This document shows positions 1 to 12,374 of a DNA stretch of 64,000 bases, in pieces. The notes below the pieces were generated by a model, which searched no databases, was not told where the DNA came from, and was given only the letters and a program-made list of their open reading frames with translations. Origin of the DNA: Dugong dugon. Lineage: Eukaryota > Chordata > Mammalia > Sirenia > Dugongidae. The translations under genes and the position numbers were made by a program. The stretch spans positions 114,962,182 to 115,026,181 of the forward strand of contig CM057466.1 in assembly GCA_030035585.1 (NCBI GenBank), read 5' to 3'. Numbering within the stretch: the first letter of the stretch is position 1; every line of letters starts with the position of its first letter.

Positions 1-575
1 TGGGAACTTTGCGGTTCTTTAACTTTCTGATTTTTATTTATTCGTTCTTTTCTTTTCTTCCTCTTCCCCTTTCTGTTTTTCTCCATTTCATAGTCTCTCA
101 TCTCTCTATTCTAAAGGCAAGCTCCCCTAGCATTCTTTCTTGTTTGTTTGTATGTTTTTGGCTCCTGTTCCTCTCTCCTCTCTCCCATGTCTATCTTAGC
201 TCCACATATAACAATCTCCCTGCTGCATCCTGCCTACCTGCACCGTGAACTTGACATCACACCACCAAGCAGCACAGGCACGGCCTCCTGGAACCTGCCC
301 TGCACTGATTATTGACCCGCCCAGGCGGCTGTAGTTAAGTGCCACAAACAACCTGTCCCAGTAACTCCTCTTCAGCTAGACCTGCCCTGCTGTACCATAT
401 CTGAGTGACTGACCCTGCCAGTTGGAGAAGGGGTGAAAAGTAATCAGTGCACAGATGAGCAAACAACAAAGAACACACAGTCTGCCTGTTCAGACATAGT
501 CAGTTTTTTTTTTTTTAAATGGACAAAACAAACAAATCTACAATCAATAAATGAGAAAAATAAAATAACGACTGA
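1..575 (+). other. L1 copy A 5'UTR (partial)
   Basis: The pyrimidine-rich leader matches copy B 32790-33241 almost base for base, for example the opening tgggaactttgc. It holds no ORF of interest. The internal promoter start of the family (caagatggcg box) is not present because the window begins downstream of it. Confidence 0.85.
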
Positions 576-1621
576 ATGCCCAGAAGACAGCAGACAATAT
601 AAAACATTTACAAAAACAGGACAGGATGGTTCCAGTAGTTGCCCAAAATAAAACACCAGATGATTTTCCAGTAGAAGAAAAGGCACTAGAACTACCTGAT
701 AGGAAATTCAAATATCTAATACTCGGAATTCTCCAAAACCTGAGCCAAAATGCTGACAAACATGAGGAAAAAATAGACAAATTCATGGAAAATACAGACA
801 AAAAATTGGAGGAATTCAGGATGATGATGCAGGAACAAAATGCCAAAATAAATTCACAACTAGAAATTATACAAAAACAGCAATTAGAAATCCAAAAGAT
901 AAACAAGATTTCAGAAATGGATGATGTCATAGAAGGGCTGAGAAGCAGATCTGAAATGGTTAAAACAGGATCAGTGGAATTGAAGACAAACACTTGGATA
1001 CAACTCTGTTTGAGGAAAACTCAGAAAAAAAGAACAAAGAAAAATGAAGAGACCCTGAGAGTTATGTGGGACACAATTAAAAGCAAAAATTTACAAGTGA
1101 TTGGAAGTCCAGAACAGGGGGAGAAACCAGAAAACACAGAGAGGATCATTGAGGAACTGTTGACAGAAAACTTCCCCAATATCATGGAAGATGAAACGCT
1201 GGCCACCCAAGAAGCTCAACTAACTCCATATAGAAGAGACCCCAAAAGAAAATCACCAAGGCATATCATATTCACACTCACCAAAACCAAAGACAAACAA
1301 AGAATCCTGAGAGCAGCTCGTGAAAAACAAGAAGTCACATACAGAGGAGAAACAATAAGACTAAGCTCAGATTATCAGGCAGAAACCATGCAGTCAAGAA
1401 GGCAATGGGATGACACAGATAAAATATTGAAAGAAAAAAATTGTCAACCAAGAATAATATATCCTGCAAAGCTCTCATTCAGATATGATGGTGAAATTAG
1501 GTCATTTCCAGATAAACAGAAATTAAGGGAATATGTAAAAGTCAAACAAAACTTACAAGAACTATTAAACGGAGTTCTTCGATCTAAGGACAAACAGCTT
1601 CAGCTCACAGGCAGAATCTAG
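576..1621 (+). pseudogene. L1 ORF1 relic (copy A), RNA-binding chaperone
   Basis: ORF1p of L1 is a trimeric coiled-coil RNA-binding protein that packages L1 RNA in the cytoplasm. The frame from 626 (331 aa) shows a Lys/Glu/Gln-rich coiled coil (about residues 40-105, KHEEKIDKFMENTDKKLEEF). After that comes the RRM-like and C-terminal region with RVMWDTIKSKN, YRRDPKRKSPRHIIFTL and QRILRAAREKQ. Compared with copy B, one C is missing near 600, so the start at 576 runs into TAA. A second shift near 960 is compensated by an extra A near 1027, leaving a scrambled stretch of about 20 residues. The 3' part is intact to the natural stop at 1621. Not functional as it stands. Confidence 0.88.
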
Positions 1622-2035
1622 GTTGCAGGATCATACGAGACAGATACCAATCTAGGAAATGAACTCTCAAGAACTATCCAAAACCAAAAGAAATACAACA
1701 GGGAATCAGAGCAGTTAATCAATAAATGACAACAACATCAAAACAATAAAAGAGGGAATAAACAGCATAGGTATAGAACCTGCTAATGGAGAGGAAGGCA
1801 AGGCGATACCAAGTAATGGTAGACTGCTTCAAAATTATAAAGATAAGGGTAAAATTCATGGTAACCACAAAGAAAGTTAACAAAATAACTCATAAAAATA
1901 AAGATGAAAAACATAAAGTTTCAGCAAAAACAAAAGAAATGAAAAAAAAAAAATCCACAAACCAAAGTAAGTCAGCACAAGACAGTAAGAAGAACAAAGA
2001 AAACTTCAGTACCATAAAAAAAAAAGCACTACAAA
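1622..2035 (+). other. L1 copy A inter-ORF spacer
   Basis: This A-rich spacer between ORF1 and ORF2 corresponds to about 34270-34708 of copy B. A 129-aa Lys-rich open frame covers it, but the frame is compositional and not conserved as a protein. In L1, ORF2 is translated at low level by an unconventional reinitiation mechanism. Confidence 0.7.
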
Positions 2036-5000
2036 ATGACAGCGACAAACTCACATCTATCAATAATTACACTGAATGTAAATGGACTCAATGCACCCAT
2101 GAAGAGATGGAGAGTGACAGAATGGCTAAGAAAATTGGATCCATCAATATGCTGTCTACAAGAGACACACCTTAGAAACAAAGATGTGAATTTATTAAAA
2201 GTCAAAGGTTGGAAAAAAATATATCAAGCTAACAACTACCAAAAAAGAGCAGGAGTGGCAATTCTAATCTCAGATAAAATAGACTTTAAAACAAAATCTA
2301 CCATAAAAGACAAAGAAGGACACTATATAATGATTAAGGGGATGATCCATCATGAAGACATAACCATAATAAACATCTACACACCCAATGACAGGGCTCC
2401 AAAATACATAAAACAAACTCTAACAACACTGAAAAGAGAAATTGACAGTTCCACAATAATAGTAGGAGACTTCAACACACCACTCTCAGTAAAGGACAGA
2501 ACAACTAAGAAGAAACTCAGCAAAGATACAGAAGACCTAAAGGGCACAATCAGCCAACTTGACCTCACAGACATATATAGAACACTCCATCCAACCGCTG
2601 CAAAGTACACATTCTTTTCCAATGCACATGGAACGTTCTCCAGAAGACCACATCTTAGGCCACAGAGCAATCCTCAACAAGATCCAAAACGTTGAGATAA
2701 TTCAAAGTAGCTTCTCTGACCACAATGCCGTCAAGGTAGAAATTAACACTAGAAAGAGCAAGGAAAAAAAAATCCACTACATGGAAACTGAATAATACGC
2801 TGCATACACATCAGTGGATAATAGAAGAAATCAGAGATGGAATCAAAAAATTCCTAGAATCAAATGAGAATGAAAACACATCATACCAAAACCTTTGGGA
2901 CACAGCAAAGGCAGTCCTCAGAGGACAATTTATACCAATAGATGCACATATCAAAAAAGAAGAAAGGGACAAAATCAAAACATTAACTACAGAACTCAAA
3001 CAAATAGAAAGAGAACAGCAAAAAAAGCCCACAACCACCGGAAGAAAGGAAATAGTAAAGATCAGGGCAGAAATAAATGAAATAGAGAACAGAAAAACAA
3101 TAGAAAGAATCAACAAAACCAAAAGTTCGTTCTTTGAAAGAATCAACCAAATCAACAAACCACTGGCCAGACTGACAAAAGAAAAACAGCAGAGGGCACA
3201 AATAACCCAAATAAGAAATGAAATGGGGGACATTACAACAGACCCAACTGAAATAAACAGGACTATAACAGAGTATTATGAAAAACTATACTCCAACAAA
3301 TTTGAAAATCTAGAGGAAATGGATAAATTTCTACAAACACACGGCCTACCCAAACTACAACAAAGTGATGTTGAAAATCTGAACAGACCCATAACAAGAG
3401 AAGAGATTGAAAAGGTAATAGAAAAAACTCCCAACCAAAAAAAGCCCTGGCCCAGATGGCTTCACTGGAGAATTCTACAACACATTTACAGAAGAGCTTG
3501 TACCAGTACTACTCCAGCTATTTCAGAGCATAGAAGAGGAAGCAACACTTCCAAATTCATTCTATGAAGCCAGCATAACACTGATACCAAAACCAGGCAA
3601 AGACGTCACAAAAAAAGAAAATTACAGACCAATATCTCTCATGAATATAGATGCAAAAATTCTGAACAAAATTCTAGCCAATAGAATTCAGCATCACATC
3701 AAAAAAATAATCCACCACGACCAAGTAGGATTCATACCAGGTATGCAAGTGTGGTTCAACATTAGAAAATCAATCAACATAATCCACCACATAAATAAAA
3801 GGAAAGAAAAGAACCACATGATCATCTCAATTGACGCAGACAAGGCATCTGACAAAGTCCAACACCCATTCCTGTTAAAAACTCTCAATCAAATAGGTAT
3901 AGAAGGGAAATCTCTCAACATAATAAAGGACATCTATGCAAAACCAATGGCCAACATCATTCTTAACGGAGAGAGGCTGAAAACATTCCCCTTGAAAACA
4001 GGAACAAGACAAGAATGCCCTTTATCACCACTCCTATTAAACATTGTGCTGGAAGTCCTAGCTACAGCAATAAGGCGAGAAAAAGAAATCAAGGGCATAC
4101 AAATTGGTAATGAAGAAGTTAAACTGTCCCTGTTTGCAGATGATATGATACTATACACAGAAAACCCTAAGACTCCACTAGAAATCTACTGGAACTAATA
4201 GAAAGATTCAGCAGAGTAGCAGGATACAAGATAAACATTCAAAAATCAGTTGGCTTCCTATACACCAGTAAGGAGAACGATGAAAAGGAAATCAAGAAAA
4301 CAATACCGTTTTCAATAGCCCCTAAAAAGATAAAATACTTAGGAATAAATCTGACCAGGGATGTAAAAGACCAATACAAAGAAAACTATAAAACACTACT
4401 GCATGAAACCCAAAGGGATCTACATAAATGAAAAACATACCATGCTCCTGGATAGGCAGACTCAACATTGTGAAAATGTCAATTCTACCCAAAGCAATTT
4501 ACAAATGCAATGCAATCCCGATCCGAATACCAACAACATTCTTCAAAGAGATGGAAAAAGTAATCATTAACTTTATGTGGAAAGGGAAGAAGCCCCGAAG
4601 AAGTAAAGCACTACTGAAGAAGAAGAATAAAGTTGGAGGACTCACACTACCTGACTTCAGAACCTACTATACAGCTACAGTAGTCAGAACAGCCTGGTAC
4701 TGGTACAAAGACAGATACACTGACCAATGGAACAGAATTGAGAACCCAGATGTGAATCCATCCACCTATGGTCACCTGATCTTCGACAAGGGCCCAAAGT
4801 CCATCAAATGGGGAAAAGACAGTTTTTTTAACAAATGGTGCTGGCAAAACTGTATATCCATCTGCAAAAAAATGAAACAGGACCCATACCTCATGCCGTA
4901 TACAAAAACTACTTCAAAATGGATCGAAGACCTGAATACGAAGCCTAAAACTATAAAGTTCATAGAAGAAAAAATAGGACCAACACTTCAGGCCTTAATA

Positions 5001-5858
5001 CATGGCATTAACAGGATACAAACCATAACCATCAATGCACAAACCCCAACAGATAAGCTAGATAACTGGGATCTTCTAAAAATCAAACACCTATACTCTT
5101 CAAAAGACTTCACCAAAAGAGTCAAAAGAGAACCTACAGACTGGGAAAAATTTTTTGGACAGTACAAATCAGACAAAGGTCTAATCTCCATAATCTACAA
5201 GAAAATCCAACACCTCTACAACAAAAAGACAACCAATCCTATTAAAAAATGGGCAAAGGAAATGAACAGACACTTCACCAAAGTAAACATTCAAATGGCC
5301 AACAGACACATGAGGAAATGCTCACGATCACTAGCCATTAGAGAAATGCAAATGCAAACCACAGTGAGATACCATCTCACCCCGGCATGACTGGCACGAA
5401 TCAAAAACACTGGAAATAACAAATGTTGGAGGGGCTGCGGGGAGATTGGAACTCTTATGCACTGCTGGTGGGAATGCAAAATGATACAACCATTTTGGAA
5501 AATGATATGGCGCTTCCTCAGAAAGCTAGAAATAGACATACCATTCGATCCAGCAATCCCACTCTTAGGGATATATCCTAGAGAAATAAGAGTCATCACT
5601 CGAATAGACATATGCACACCTATGTTCATGGCAGCATTGTTCACAATAGCAAAACGATGGAAACAACCTAGATGCCCATCAGCAGATGAATGGATAAACA
5701 AACTATGCTACATACACACAATGGAGTACTATGCAACAAGAAAGAACAACGAGGAATCTGTGAAGCATCTCATAACATAGATGAAACTGGGGGACATTAT
5801 GCTGAGTGAAATAAGTCAATCACAAAAGGACAAATATTGTATGAGACCTCTATTGTTA
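2036..5858 (+). pseudogene. L1 ORF2 relic (copy A), endonuclease-reverse transcriptase
   Basis: ORF2p nicks target DNA and reverse transcribes L1 RNA at the nick. Visible parts in order: APE-type endonuclease with QETHL (about 2157), GDFN (2465-2476) and SDHN (2715-2726); reverse transcriptase with [22 protein letters not shown] and the FADD catalytic box (4133-4144); then the C-terminal domain with CWRGCG. Lesions relative to copy B: a 2-nt loss near 2647 removes part of SRIDHILG; an A7 run at 3437-3443 shifts the frame (shared with copy B); a 1-nt loss near 4170 follows FADD; TGG to TGA near 4428; TGA near 5388; TGG to TAG near 5779. It cannot encode an active protein. Confidence 0.93.
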
Positions 5859-6996
5859 AAACCCATGAAAAAGTTCACACACAAAATGTAACAATCTTTG
5901 TTGGTTACCAGGGATGGGAGCGGTGGGGGGGAAATACTAAATAGGCAATAGATAAGTGGTATCTTGGGTGAAGGGTGAGACAGTACACAATACAGGGGAA
6001 ACTAGTACAACCTGTACAAGGAAAGGTCATGGAAGCCCCATAGACACATCCAAACTCCCTGAGGGATTGAATGACTGGGCGGAGGGCTCTGGGGACCATG
6101 GTCTAGCGGAACATCTAGCTCAGTTGGCATGACACAGCTTATAAAGACAATGCTCTACATTCTACCTTGGTGAGTAGTGTCTGGGGACTTAAAAGCCTGT
6201 GAGCGGCCATCTAAGACACTCCACTGGTCTCGTCCCTTCAGGAGCAAGGGAGAATGAAGAGAACAGGATACAAGGAAAAGATTAGTCCGAAGGACTGATT
6301 GTCCACAGCTACCAAGGCCTCCATCGGACTGAGTCCAGTACAGCTAGATGGTGCCTGGCTACCACCACTGACTGCTCTGACCAGGATCACAACAGAGGGT
6401 TCTGGACAGAGCTGGAGAAGGATGTAGAGCATAATTCTAACTCACAAAAAAAGGACCAGATTTACTGGCCTAAAAGAGACACCCTTTTAGCTCAGTGGTG
6501 AAGTTACCTCCGAGGTTCACCGTTCAGCCTAGGAGTGGACAGCCCCGTAAAACCAAATGAGACTAACGAGGTACAGGAGTCCAGTGACAAGGGCTAGAAG
6601 GCAGAAGGGGACAAGGAAGCTGGTGATAGTGAACCCAAGGTTGAGTAAGGATATTGTTGATGTGTTGTGAGATTGTTAACCATTGTCACAGGGCAACATG
6701 TGTACTAACTGTTAAATGAGAAACTATTTTGTTCTGTAAGCCTTCATCTTAAGTGAGAGTAACAGCACAATTGGAAGAGCATAGTCAAAGTCACGAACTG
6801 TGTATGTAGAAATTTTTGAAATGGTGTATCTTTGGCTATGTGTATTTTTACCAAAAAAAAAAAAAGGTTGAGAAGTTAGAGGGTTAATATGTTGTGGGGT
6901 TGTTAACCAGTGTCATAAAACAACATGTGTACTACTGTTTCATGAGAAACTATTTGTTCTGTAAGCCTTCACCTGAAATACAATAAAATATTTTTA
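5859..6996 (+). other. L1 copy A 3'UTR with internal duplication
   Basis: This is the non-coding tail of copy A. It contains two diverged versions of one module of about 110 bp. The first, near 6654-6755, contains gggcaacatgtgtactaac. The second, near 6886-6985, contains aaaacaacatgtgtactac. They are separated by an A13 tract at about 6852-6866. The second module carries AATAAA (6982-6987). The same two-module layout recurs in copies B and C and in the fragment at 7103-7548, so it is a property of this L1 lineage. Confidence 0.85.
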
Positions 6997-7102
6997 GAAA
7001 AAGAAAGTGAAAATACAACCTACAGAATGGGAGAAAACATTTGCAAATCAGATATCTAATAAAAAAGACCCTTTACAACTCAACAATAAAAAGAGATAAT
7101 AC
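6997..7102 (+). mobile_element. Old L1 ORF2 3' fragment, left piece
   Basis: The sequence reads like the conserved mammalian L1 ORF2 stretch (acagaatgggagaaaac, then atttgcaaatcagatatct). It continues after the younger insertion at 7567. Both the end of copy A and the fragment at 7103-7548 sit in this older element. Its last 18 bases (7085-7102) are the left copy of the TSD. Confidence 0.8.
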
Positions 7103-7548
7103 TCAGCAGTCCAGGGACAAGGACTAGAAGACAGAAGGGGACAGGAAAGCTGGTGATAGGGAACCCAAGGTTGAGTAAGGACAGTGCTGACATGTCGTGG
7201 GGTTGTTAACTATTGTCATAGGGCAATATGTGTACTACATGTTTAATGAGAAACTATTTTGTTCTAGAAACTTTCATCTAAAGTGAGAATAGCAGCACAA
7301 CTGGAAGAACATGATCAGTGTAACCGAATTGTACAAGTAGAAATCTCTGAAACGGTGTATCTTTGGCTATGTATATTTTCACGAAAAACAAAAAAAAGTC
7401 CTCCAAGGCCGAGAAGAGAGAGAGAGTGTTGACATGTAGTGGGGTTGTTAACCAATGTCATAAAACAATATGTGTACTGACTGTTTAATGAGAAACTATT
7501 TGTTCTGTAAACCTTCACCTGAAGTACAATAAAAAAATTAAAAAATAA
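7103..7548 (+). mobile_element. 5'-truncated L1 3' end nested in old L1
   Basis: The fragment begins inside the 3'UTR of the copy A/B/C lineage (cagtccagggacaagg). It carries both 3'UTR modules and ends with an AATAAA-type signal and an A-rich tail. The flanks 7085-7102 and 7549-7566 match at 17 of 18 bases, a classic TSD from target-primed reverse transcription. The minus-strand ORF over it is a chance frame. Confidence 0.92.
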
Positions 7549-8413
7549 AATAAAAAGACATAATACAATTTGAAAAAAGGACAAAGTCTTTCAATAGACA
7601 TTTCATCAAAAAAAATACATAAATGGCCAATAAGTAGAAGAAAAGATACTCAACAACATTAGTAATCAGGGAAATGCAAATCTAAACCACAATGAGATAC
7701 TACTTCATACCCACTAGGATGGCTATAATCCAAAACAGTAACAAGTATTGGCAAGGATATGGAGATACTGGAATTCTCATACATTGCTGGTGGGAAGGTA
7801 AGATGGTGCAGATGCTTTGGAAAACAGTTTGGCAGTTACTCACAAAGTCAAACATAGAGTTACCATATGACCCAGCAATTCACTTCTAGGTATATACCCA
7901 AGAGAATTGAAAACACATGTCCACACAAAAACTTGTACACTGATGTTTATAACAGCATTATTCATAATAGACAAAAGGTGGAAACAACTCAAATGTTCAT
8001 CAACAAATGAATGTATAAACAAAATGTGGTATGCACATAAAATGAAATATTATTCAGCCATAAAAATGAATGAAGTACTGATTCATGCTACAACATGGAT
8101 GACAGAGAGAGCATTATGCTCAGTGGAAGTAGCCAGGCACGAAAGGCCACATATTGCATGATTCCATTGACAGGAAATGTCTTGAACAGGCAAATCTATA
8201 GACAAAGTAGATTAGTGGTTGCAGAGGCTAGAGGTGGGGGGATGGAGAGTGGCTGCTAACAGGCAACGGGTTTTCTTTGGGGGGTGATAAAAATATTCTG
8301 TAATTTAAATAGAAGTTCATGGTTGCATGATCTTACGAATATACTAAAAAACACTGGATTGTACACTTCAAAAGCGTGAATTCATGGTATGTGAATTATA
8401 TCTCTATTTAAAA
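7549..8413 (+). mobile_element. Old L1 ORF2 C-terminus and 3'UTR, right piece
   Basis: The first 18 bases are the right TSD copy of the nested insertion. The rest continues the old L1: translated pieces include NKYWQGYGDTGILIHCWWEG (about 7749-7808) and MKYYSAIKMNE (about 8042-8074). These match the C-terminal ORF2 region of ancient mammalian L1s. Frames are broken by indels. The 3' end (aacactggattgtacacttc, then a gaattatatct-type tail) is typical of old mammalian L1 3'UTRs, and the element stops near 8413. Confidence 0.85.
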
Positions 8414-9235
8414 GTGAATAGTGCTAAGAATCCTCAGCATCTGTTGAAATTTGCCCACCAAACAATCCAGACAGAAAGCAAAGCAGTGTAGAGAGGGGAG
8501 ACAGACTGGAATTTACTCTCTGGTCAGCCAATGAGCTACCTTTTTCTACAAACAGAATCTGATGTTTTAAAAAAGCTCCTTAAACCTCATTCTTGGCTAA
8601 TTTTAAAAACAATAATAATGACGTCTATTGTTTGATGTGTGTAATCTGATCTTTCCCTTAATAATAAGCCTCTGAAAGAGGATTCTTTCTTCTTCCTTCT
8701 GAAACAGATCATTTTTATAGAGAAATGGTTAGCTTCTTTCACTTCAAAAAGTCTGATCAGTCTGTGTGGGAGATTCCACTTGGGAAAAATGAGTGTCATC
8801 TTTAACCATCTTCTCTTGTTGTTATTTTAATCACAGGACCCAGATAAAGCCCTCAGAAGATGCAAACCAAACCGCAAACCGCGCTCCAGCCAGCCCTAGG
8901 GGTGAGCAGACCGCAGGCCCTGTGCGTTTTCACGCCTGTCTCCCCACAGTAAAGGCCGCCTTTCCTGAAGTGTTCAGGTTTGACATGCTAAATCAGAGAG
9001 TTTATCAAATTCACTTAGCTGACATCTTAACTGCCCTGAAACTCTTGTTTCCCAAAATCGGGGCTTTGTGTTCCCAAAAAAGTGATTTTAGAAATCATAT
9101 AACATGGATGTGATCTGTAGTTGATTTCCCTGTCTAACGTTTTATTTTCTTGTCTAATTTCACATGCATGTATTGGTTGGTTCATTCGTCCAGTCCTATT
9201 TACTGAGTACACATACTGACTGCTTGACCCTTAGA
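8414..9235. other. Unannotated intergenic DNA
   Basis: I see no recognisable repeat or gene. The 106-aa plus-strand ORF at 8793-9113 has no motif I recognise and no splice-like context I can defend. Confidence 0.4.
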
Positions 9236-9272
9236 GCTCAGAAGGAATATCTGCTGAATGAATGAATGAATG
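9236..9272 (+). repeat. L2/MIR-like 3' tail with (TGAA)n
   Basis: The segment gaaggaatatctgctgaatg followed by repeated tgaa resembles the 3' terminus of L2/MIR elements. It is short and weak, and a simple repeat is the alternative. Confidence 0.35.
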
Positions 9273-10825
9273 GACAAATGAACAAACAAATGCATGCTTC
9301 CCATGCTTCCCCTGACAGATGGTCAGGAGGTTAGGCCCTCCATACCAAGCCCATGATATACTCTGCCGAGGCCCACAACAAAGGCTGGCTAACATCAACT
9401 GGTGTCATTTTTTTCTTTTGTCCAAGGGTTGGCCAGTGCCTGTTGCATAGGTGAGGCTCTCAGGTGACATTACCATGTGTGACAGGCACATGCATCGGTG
9501 TACCAAACTGACCCTCTGTGAGTCAAGCATGGTCTTTCCTCCACGCTCAGGGGGTAGTGCGAGCTGGGGAGGGCACTGGAGGTCGCACCACGGTCTGGGT
9601 GCATGACCATGAGGCTGAACCACGTCGTTGGTGTGGCTCCAGCTCCACCCCAGATGTGCCATCCCCACCTCTGGATGGGCTGGTGCTGGGTGTGATCTAT
9701 GCTTGGCAGATCCAGGTGACCTAGGCTCAGTAGCTTGCCAAGGCTTGACGCACAAGAGGGGTGAATTGTCCCCTGCAGACGGCCTTGCTCTGGAACCTCA
9801 AGACCTGCACTTCCCATCAGGGTGGCCACCCCTCTCACAGTGCACATTTCTCATCACCTACCAGCATCTCCAGCACCATGGCGGCCACGTCACTGTGAGC
9901 ACCACAGTGGCCCCCAGGGTACGGAGGCTGGAGGTGGCCAACGGTAATCAATAATTGTTAAATAAACCTCAAAAATATTTCTTCATCATCACCCATAAAA
10001 CAAACTCAGAAGATGGTGAACCTAACGAATGGTATCAATGCAGGAAAGGAAGAGAAAGCCTGTGTCGTCCTTCTAATAAAAGTCCCCTGCTCAGTGATAG
10101 AGTCAGTCAAGAGTTATTAGAAAAATGAAAGAGAGGAAGAAGATATATGGTTTCTATCTCAATAACATTTTTTCTAAGCGGCATGTGAATAAAAGAATAT
10201 AAAACTCTTCATCTAAACATATCAAAGCCACTATTGCAGGCAGTCAGGGATTTAAGAGAAGTCTGGAGGAAAAGCATAAACACTGGAAAGCCTGGTTCTC
10301 ACGGCTCCCAACAAGAGGGAAAACGACCTCAGATCCAGGAATGTGAGCGGGGAGAGGAGCTGAATTTCAATCCAGTGGCTGCTGAAGCACATTTGTGAAA
10401 TATTAAAACCAAACCTTGGAGGGAAACCAATCGTGTCTCAAAGTGCTCCCTTCTCAGGCCCAGGTCGTTACAATGCTAATGACCTGGGGAGCTTCCTGCT
10501 CACCCTCAATGTGGTATTTCACTAATTAATGCTTTGTCTGTCAGGCTGGGCCTTTGAGTCCAGGATGTGAACATTACCCTGTAAACAGGAAGCATCATCC
10601 GCCATACCCTGCACCTGTGCAAGCAGGGCTTGGGGCTCTAGGGTCCACCATGTCTTCCCTGCATTGGTGCCCATGGGCAGATGGGAACCAGGATTGAGCC
10701 TGGGGTCTTCAGGAAAATGTCACAGAGGGGCACAGCTCTTCACCCAAAGTTACCTAAGAAAGAAAAGCAGCTGTTCTCAGTCTCCCGGGGTAGGGGAGAG
10801 AAGGGGTGGAGATCACCTTGGCTGG
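9273..10825. other. Unannotated intergenic DNA
   Basis: Mixed-composition unique-looking sequence. The overlapping GC-rich ORFs on both strands at 9405-9954 lie in the same bases, carry no recognisable domain and are read as chance frames. No tRNA-like or LTR structure seen. Confidence 0.4.
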
Positions 10826-11000
10826 GCTCACTCTGGGATGTGGAGAGAGACCCCCACATGAACAAGTCCGTGTTGCAGGTCATCCCATCCTGTGCTCATT
10901 CTGGGGCGTGGGGAGGGACCCCCACAGAAAGAAGTTGAGTAGTGGGTCACCCCTGCCCAAGCACACTCTGGTTGGGGGCCACCAGCATGAAGCTCGCCTG
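10826..11000 (+). repeat. Imperfect ~68-bp minisatellite
   Basis: Two diverged units begin at 10826 (gctcactctgggatgtgg) and 10894 (gctcattctggggcgtgg). A partial third begins near 10961 (gcacactctggttggggg). Each full unit carries a gacccccaca core, at about 10850-10859 and 10917-10926. Confidence 0.7.
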
Positions 11001-11402
11001 CCCAGCACAGGGCATACCGAATGTGCTGCTGCACGGCACCCTGTAAACTTATTCTGCTCCTCAACAAACACAGTGCAGGGGGCAGAGACAGTGTTTCTGA
11101 GAAGCTCCACAGCAAACCAAAGTCAACAAGCACTCCACGCCCAAGCAGCATGAAGCTGGTGTGCAAAGGATGCCGGCCTGGGGTGGGGGTGAGAGGGAGG
11201 TCTGTTATTAAAAAGTGAAAATTACACAAATAGTATAAGTCTAGTCACCTAGGAAGAAAGACTGGCTGTGGATATATCAGAAGGAGCAGAACTTTAGAGC
11301 AACAGAAATGATTCACTAGCAATCCTGCATCTTCAATTAAACCCAAGGCCCATGAGGGGCCTGTCCTGGGGGCAACTGTTTGGAAGGACGGAACCGTCAA
11401 CA
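11001..11402. other. Unannotated intergenic DNA
   Basis: Nothing recognisable. The several short overlapping ORFs have no domain or motif. Confidence 0.4.
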
Positions 11403-11464
11403 GGTGTGTGACGTGGTGTGTGTGTGGTATGTGTGTGGTGTATGTGTGTGTGGTGTGTGTGTAT
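11403..11464 (+). repeat. TG-rich microsatellite
   Basis: About 62 bp of interrupted (TG)n with gtgtggtg and gtgtatg variants. Confidence 0.85.
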
Positions 11465-11639
11465 GAACCCTCCCCACTTTAAATGAGCTCAAAACATTAT
11501 CCTGAATCTTTGGGGGATCTATCCACCTGCCTCCTTTTCTGCAGTCTTCACTGGAATTTCACAAACTTAACTTTCAAGCGAGACCTCCAGGCCCCCGCTT
11601 TCATTCTGAGCTTGGTTATTCATGTTTAGGTGACGCTGC

Positions 11640-11740
11640 TGTTGTTGTCAGTTACTGTGGCTCCAGTTTCTAGCGACCTTATCCACAACAGGAGAAAGCA
11701 TTGCCTGGCCCACACCATCTCTGTGGCCTCCAGTGGTTTG
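11640..11740 (-). mobile_element. Possible RTE/BovB 3'-end relic
   Basis: The order of short matches (tgttgttgtcag, agcgaccttat, acaacag, then cattgcctgg) resembles the antisense RTE-derived tail seen better at 52819-52951 and 28567. It is highly diverged, so a chance resemblance remains possible. Confidence 0.4.
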
Positions 11741-12365
11741 AGGCACTACCCCCTCATCCCAGCACCTGGCGTGGCCGCTGCTCTGGGCAGCATGTGAGAT
11801 GGACCTCGGTGTGTTCTTCTGCTCTCTCTGCATCTTTCTGGTCTAACTCACAAGGTAGGTGGGACAGCATAAATGTAGGAAATGTCACCAGAGAAGTTCT
11901 ACTACCCACCTGTTGTTCTGGTCACTGCAGGTGACAACCACGGCCGCCAAGAGAGCAAGACCCTGCCCCACGAGTGCCCGCAACTACTCACATCCATGCC
12001 TCAGAACAGAGAAGGCAGGGTCACCAGGAGGAAAATTTGTTTGTTCTCACTCCACTGGAACCCAAGGAACCTCAGGGCAATGTCTGAGCTCAGTCATTAA
12101 ATTCTTGGCAATCCCTGTCTTCCAATATGCAATGATGTGAGAGTTACCACTCTAGGAGGTTGAAGACACTAAGCTGAGAAGTAAATACCTTTATGTTCAG
12201 GATACCCATCCTACCTTGACTGAGATGAAATGAGGACAGGGCCCCCCTGAGCACAAGCACCTGAGGGCCATCAGCACAGGTAACACCCTCCCATCTGCAT
12301 CCACCTGGGGTGGCCTCCAGTGAAACGCCTTGAGCATGGCTATGTGTGTTCGAAATCACCTATTT
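11741..12365. other. Unannotated intergenic DNA
   Basis: No repeat or gene recognised. The short ORFs at 11701-12140 overlap in several frames and show no family resemblance. Confidence 0.4.
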
Positions 12366-12374
12366 GACAATATA

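Larger units (their letters stand above)
1..6996 (+). mobile_element. L1 LINE copy A, 5' end outside window
   Basis: This non-LTR retrotransposon of the mammalian L1 clade runs 5'UTR, ORF1, short spacer, ORF2, 3'UTR and an AATAAA signal (6982-6987). Base 1 aligns with about base 32790 of copy B, so roughly 400 bp of its 5'UTR should lie upstream of the window. Both reading frames are broken by indels and nonsense changes. It carries more lesions than copy B, so it is probably the older insertion. It ends inside an older L1 on the same strand. The TSD cannot be tested because the left flank is missing. Confidence 0.95.

Noticed and set aside
2811-3233. Minus-strand hydrophobic ORFs over L1 (also 35518-35907)
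   Set aside because: Shadows of the Lys/Glu-rich ORF2 coding strand, giving Phe/Leu/Ser-rich nonsense on the opposite strand.
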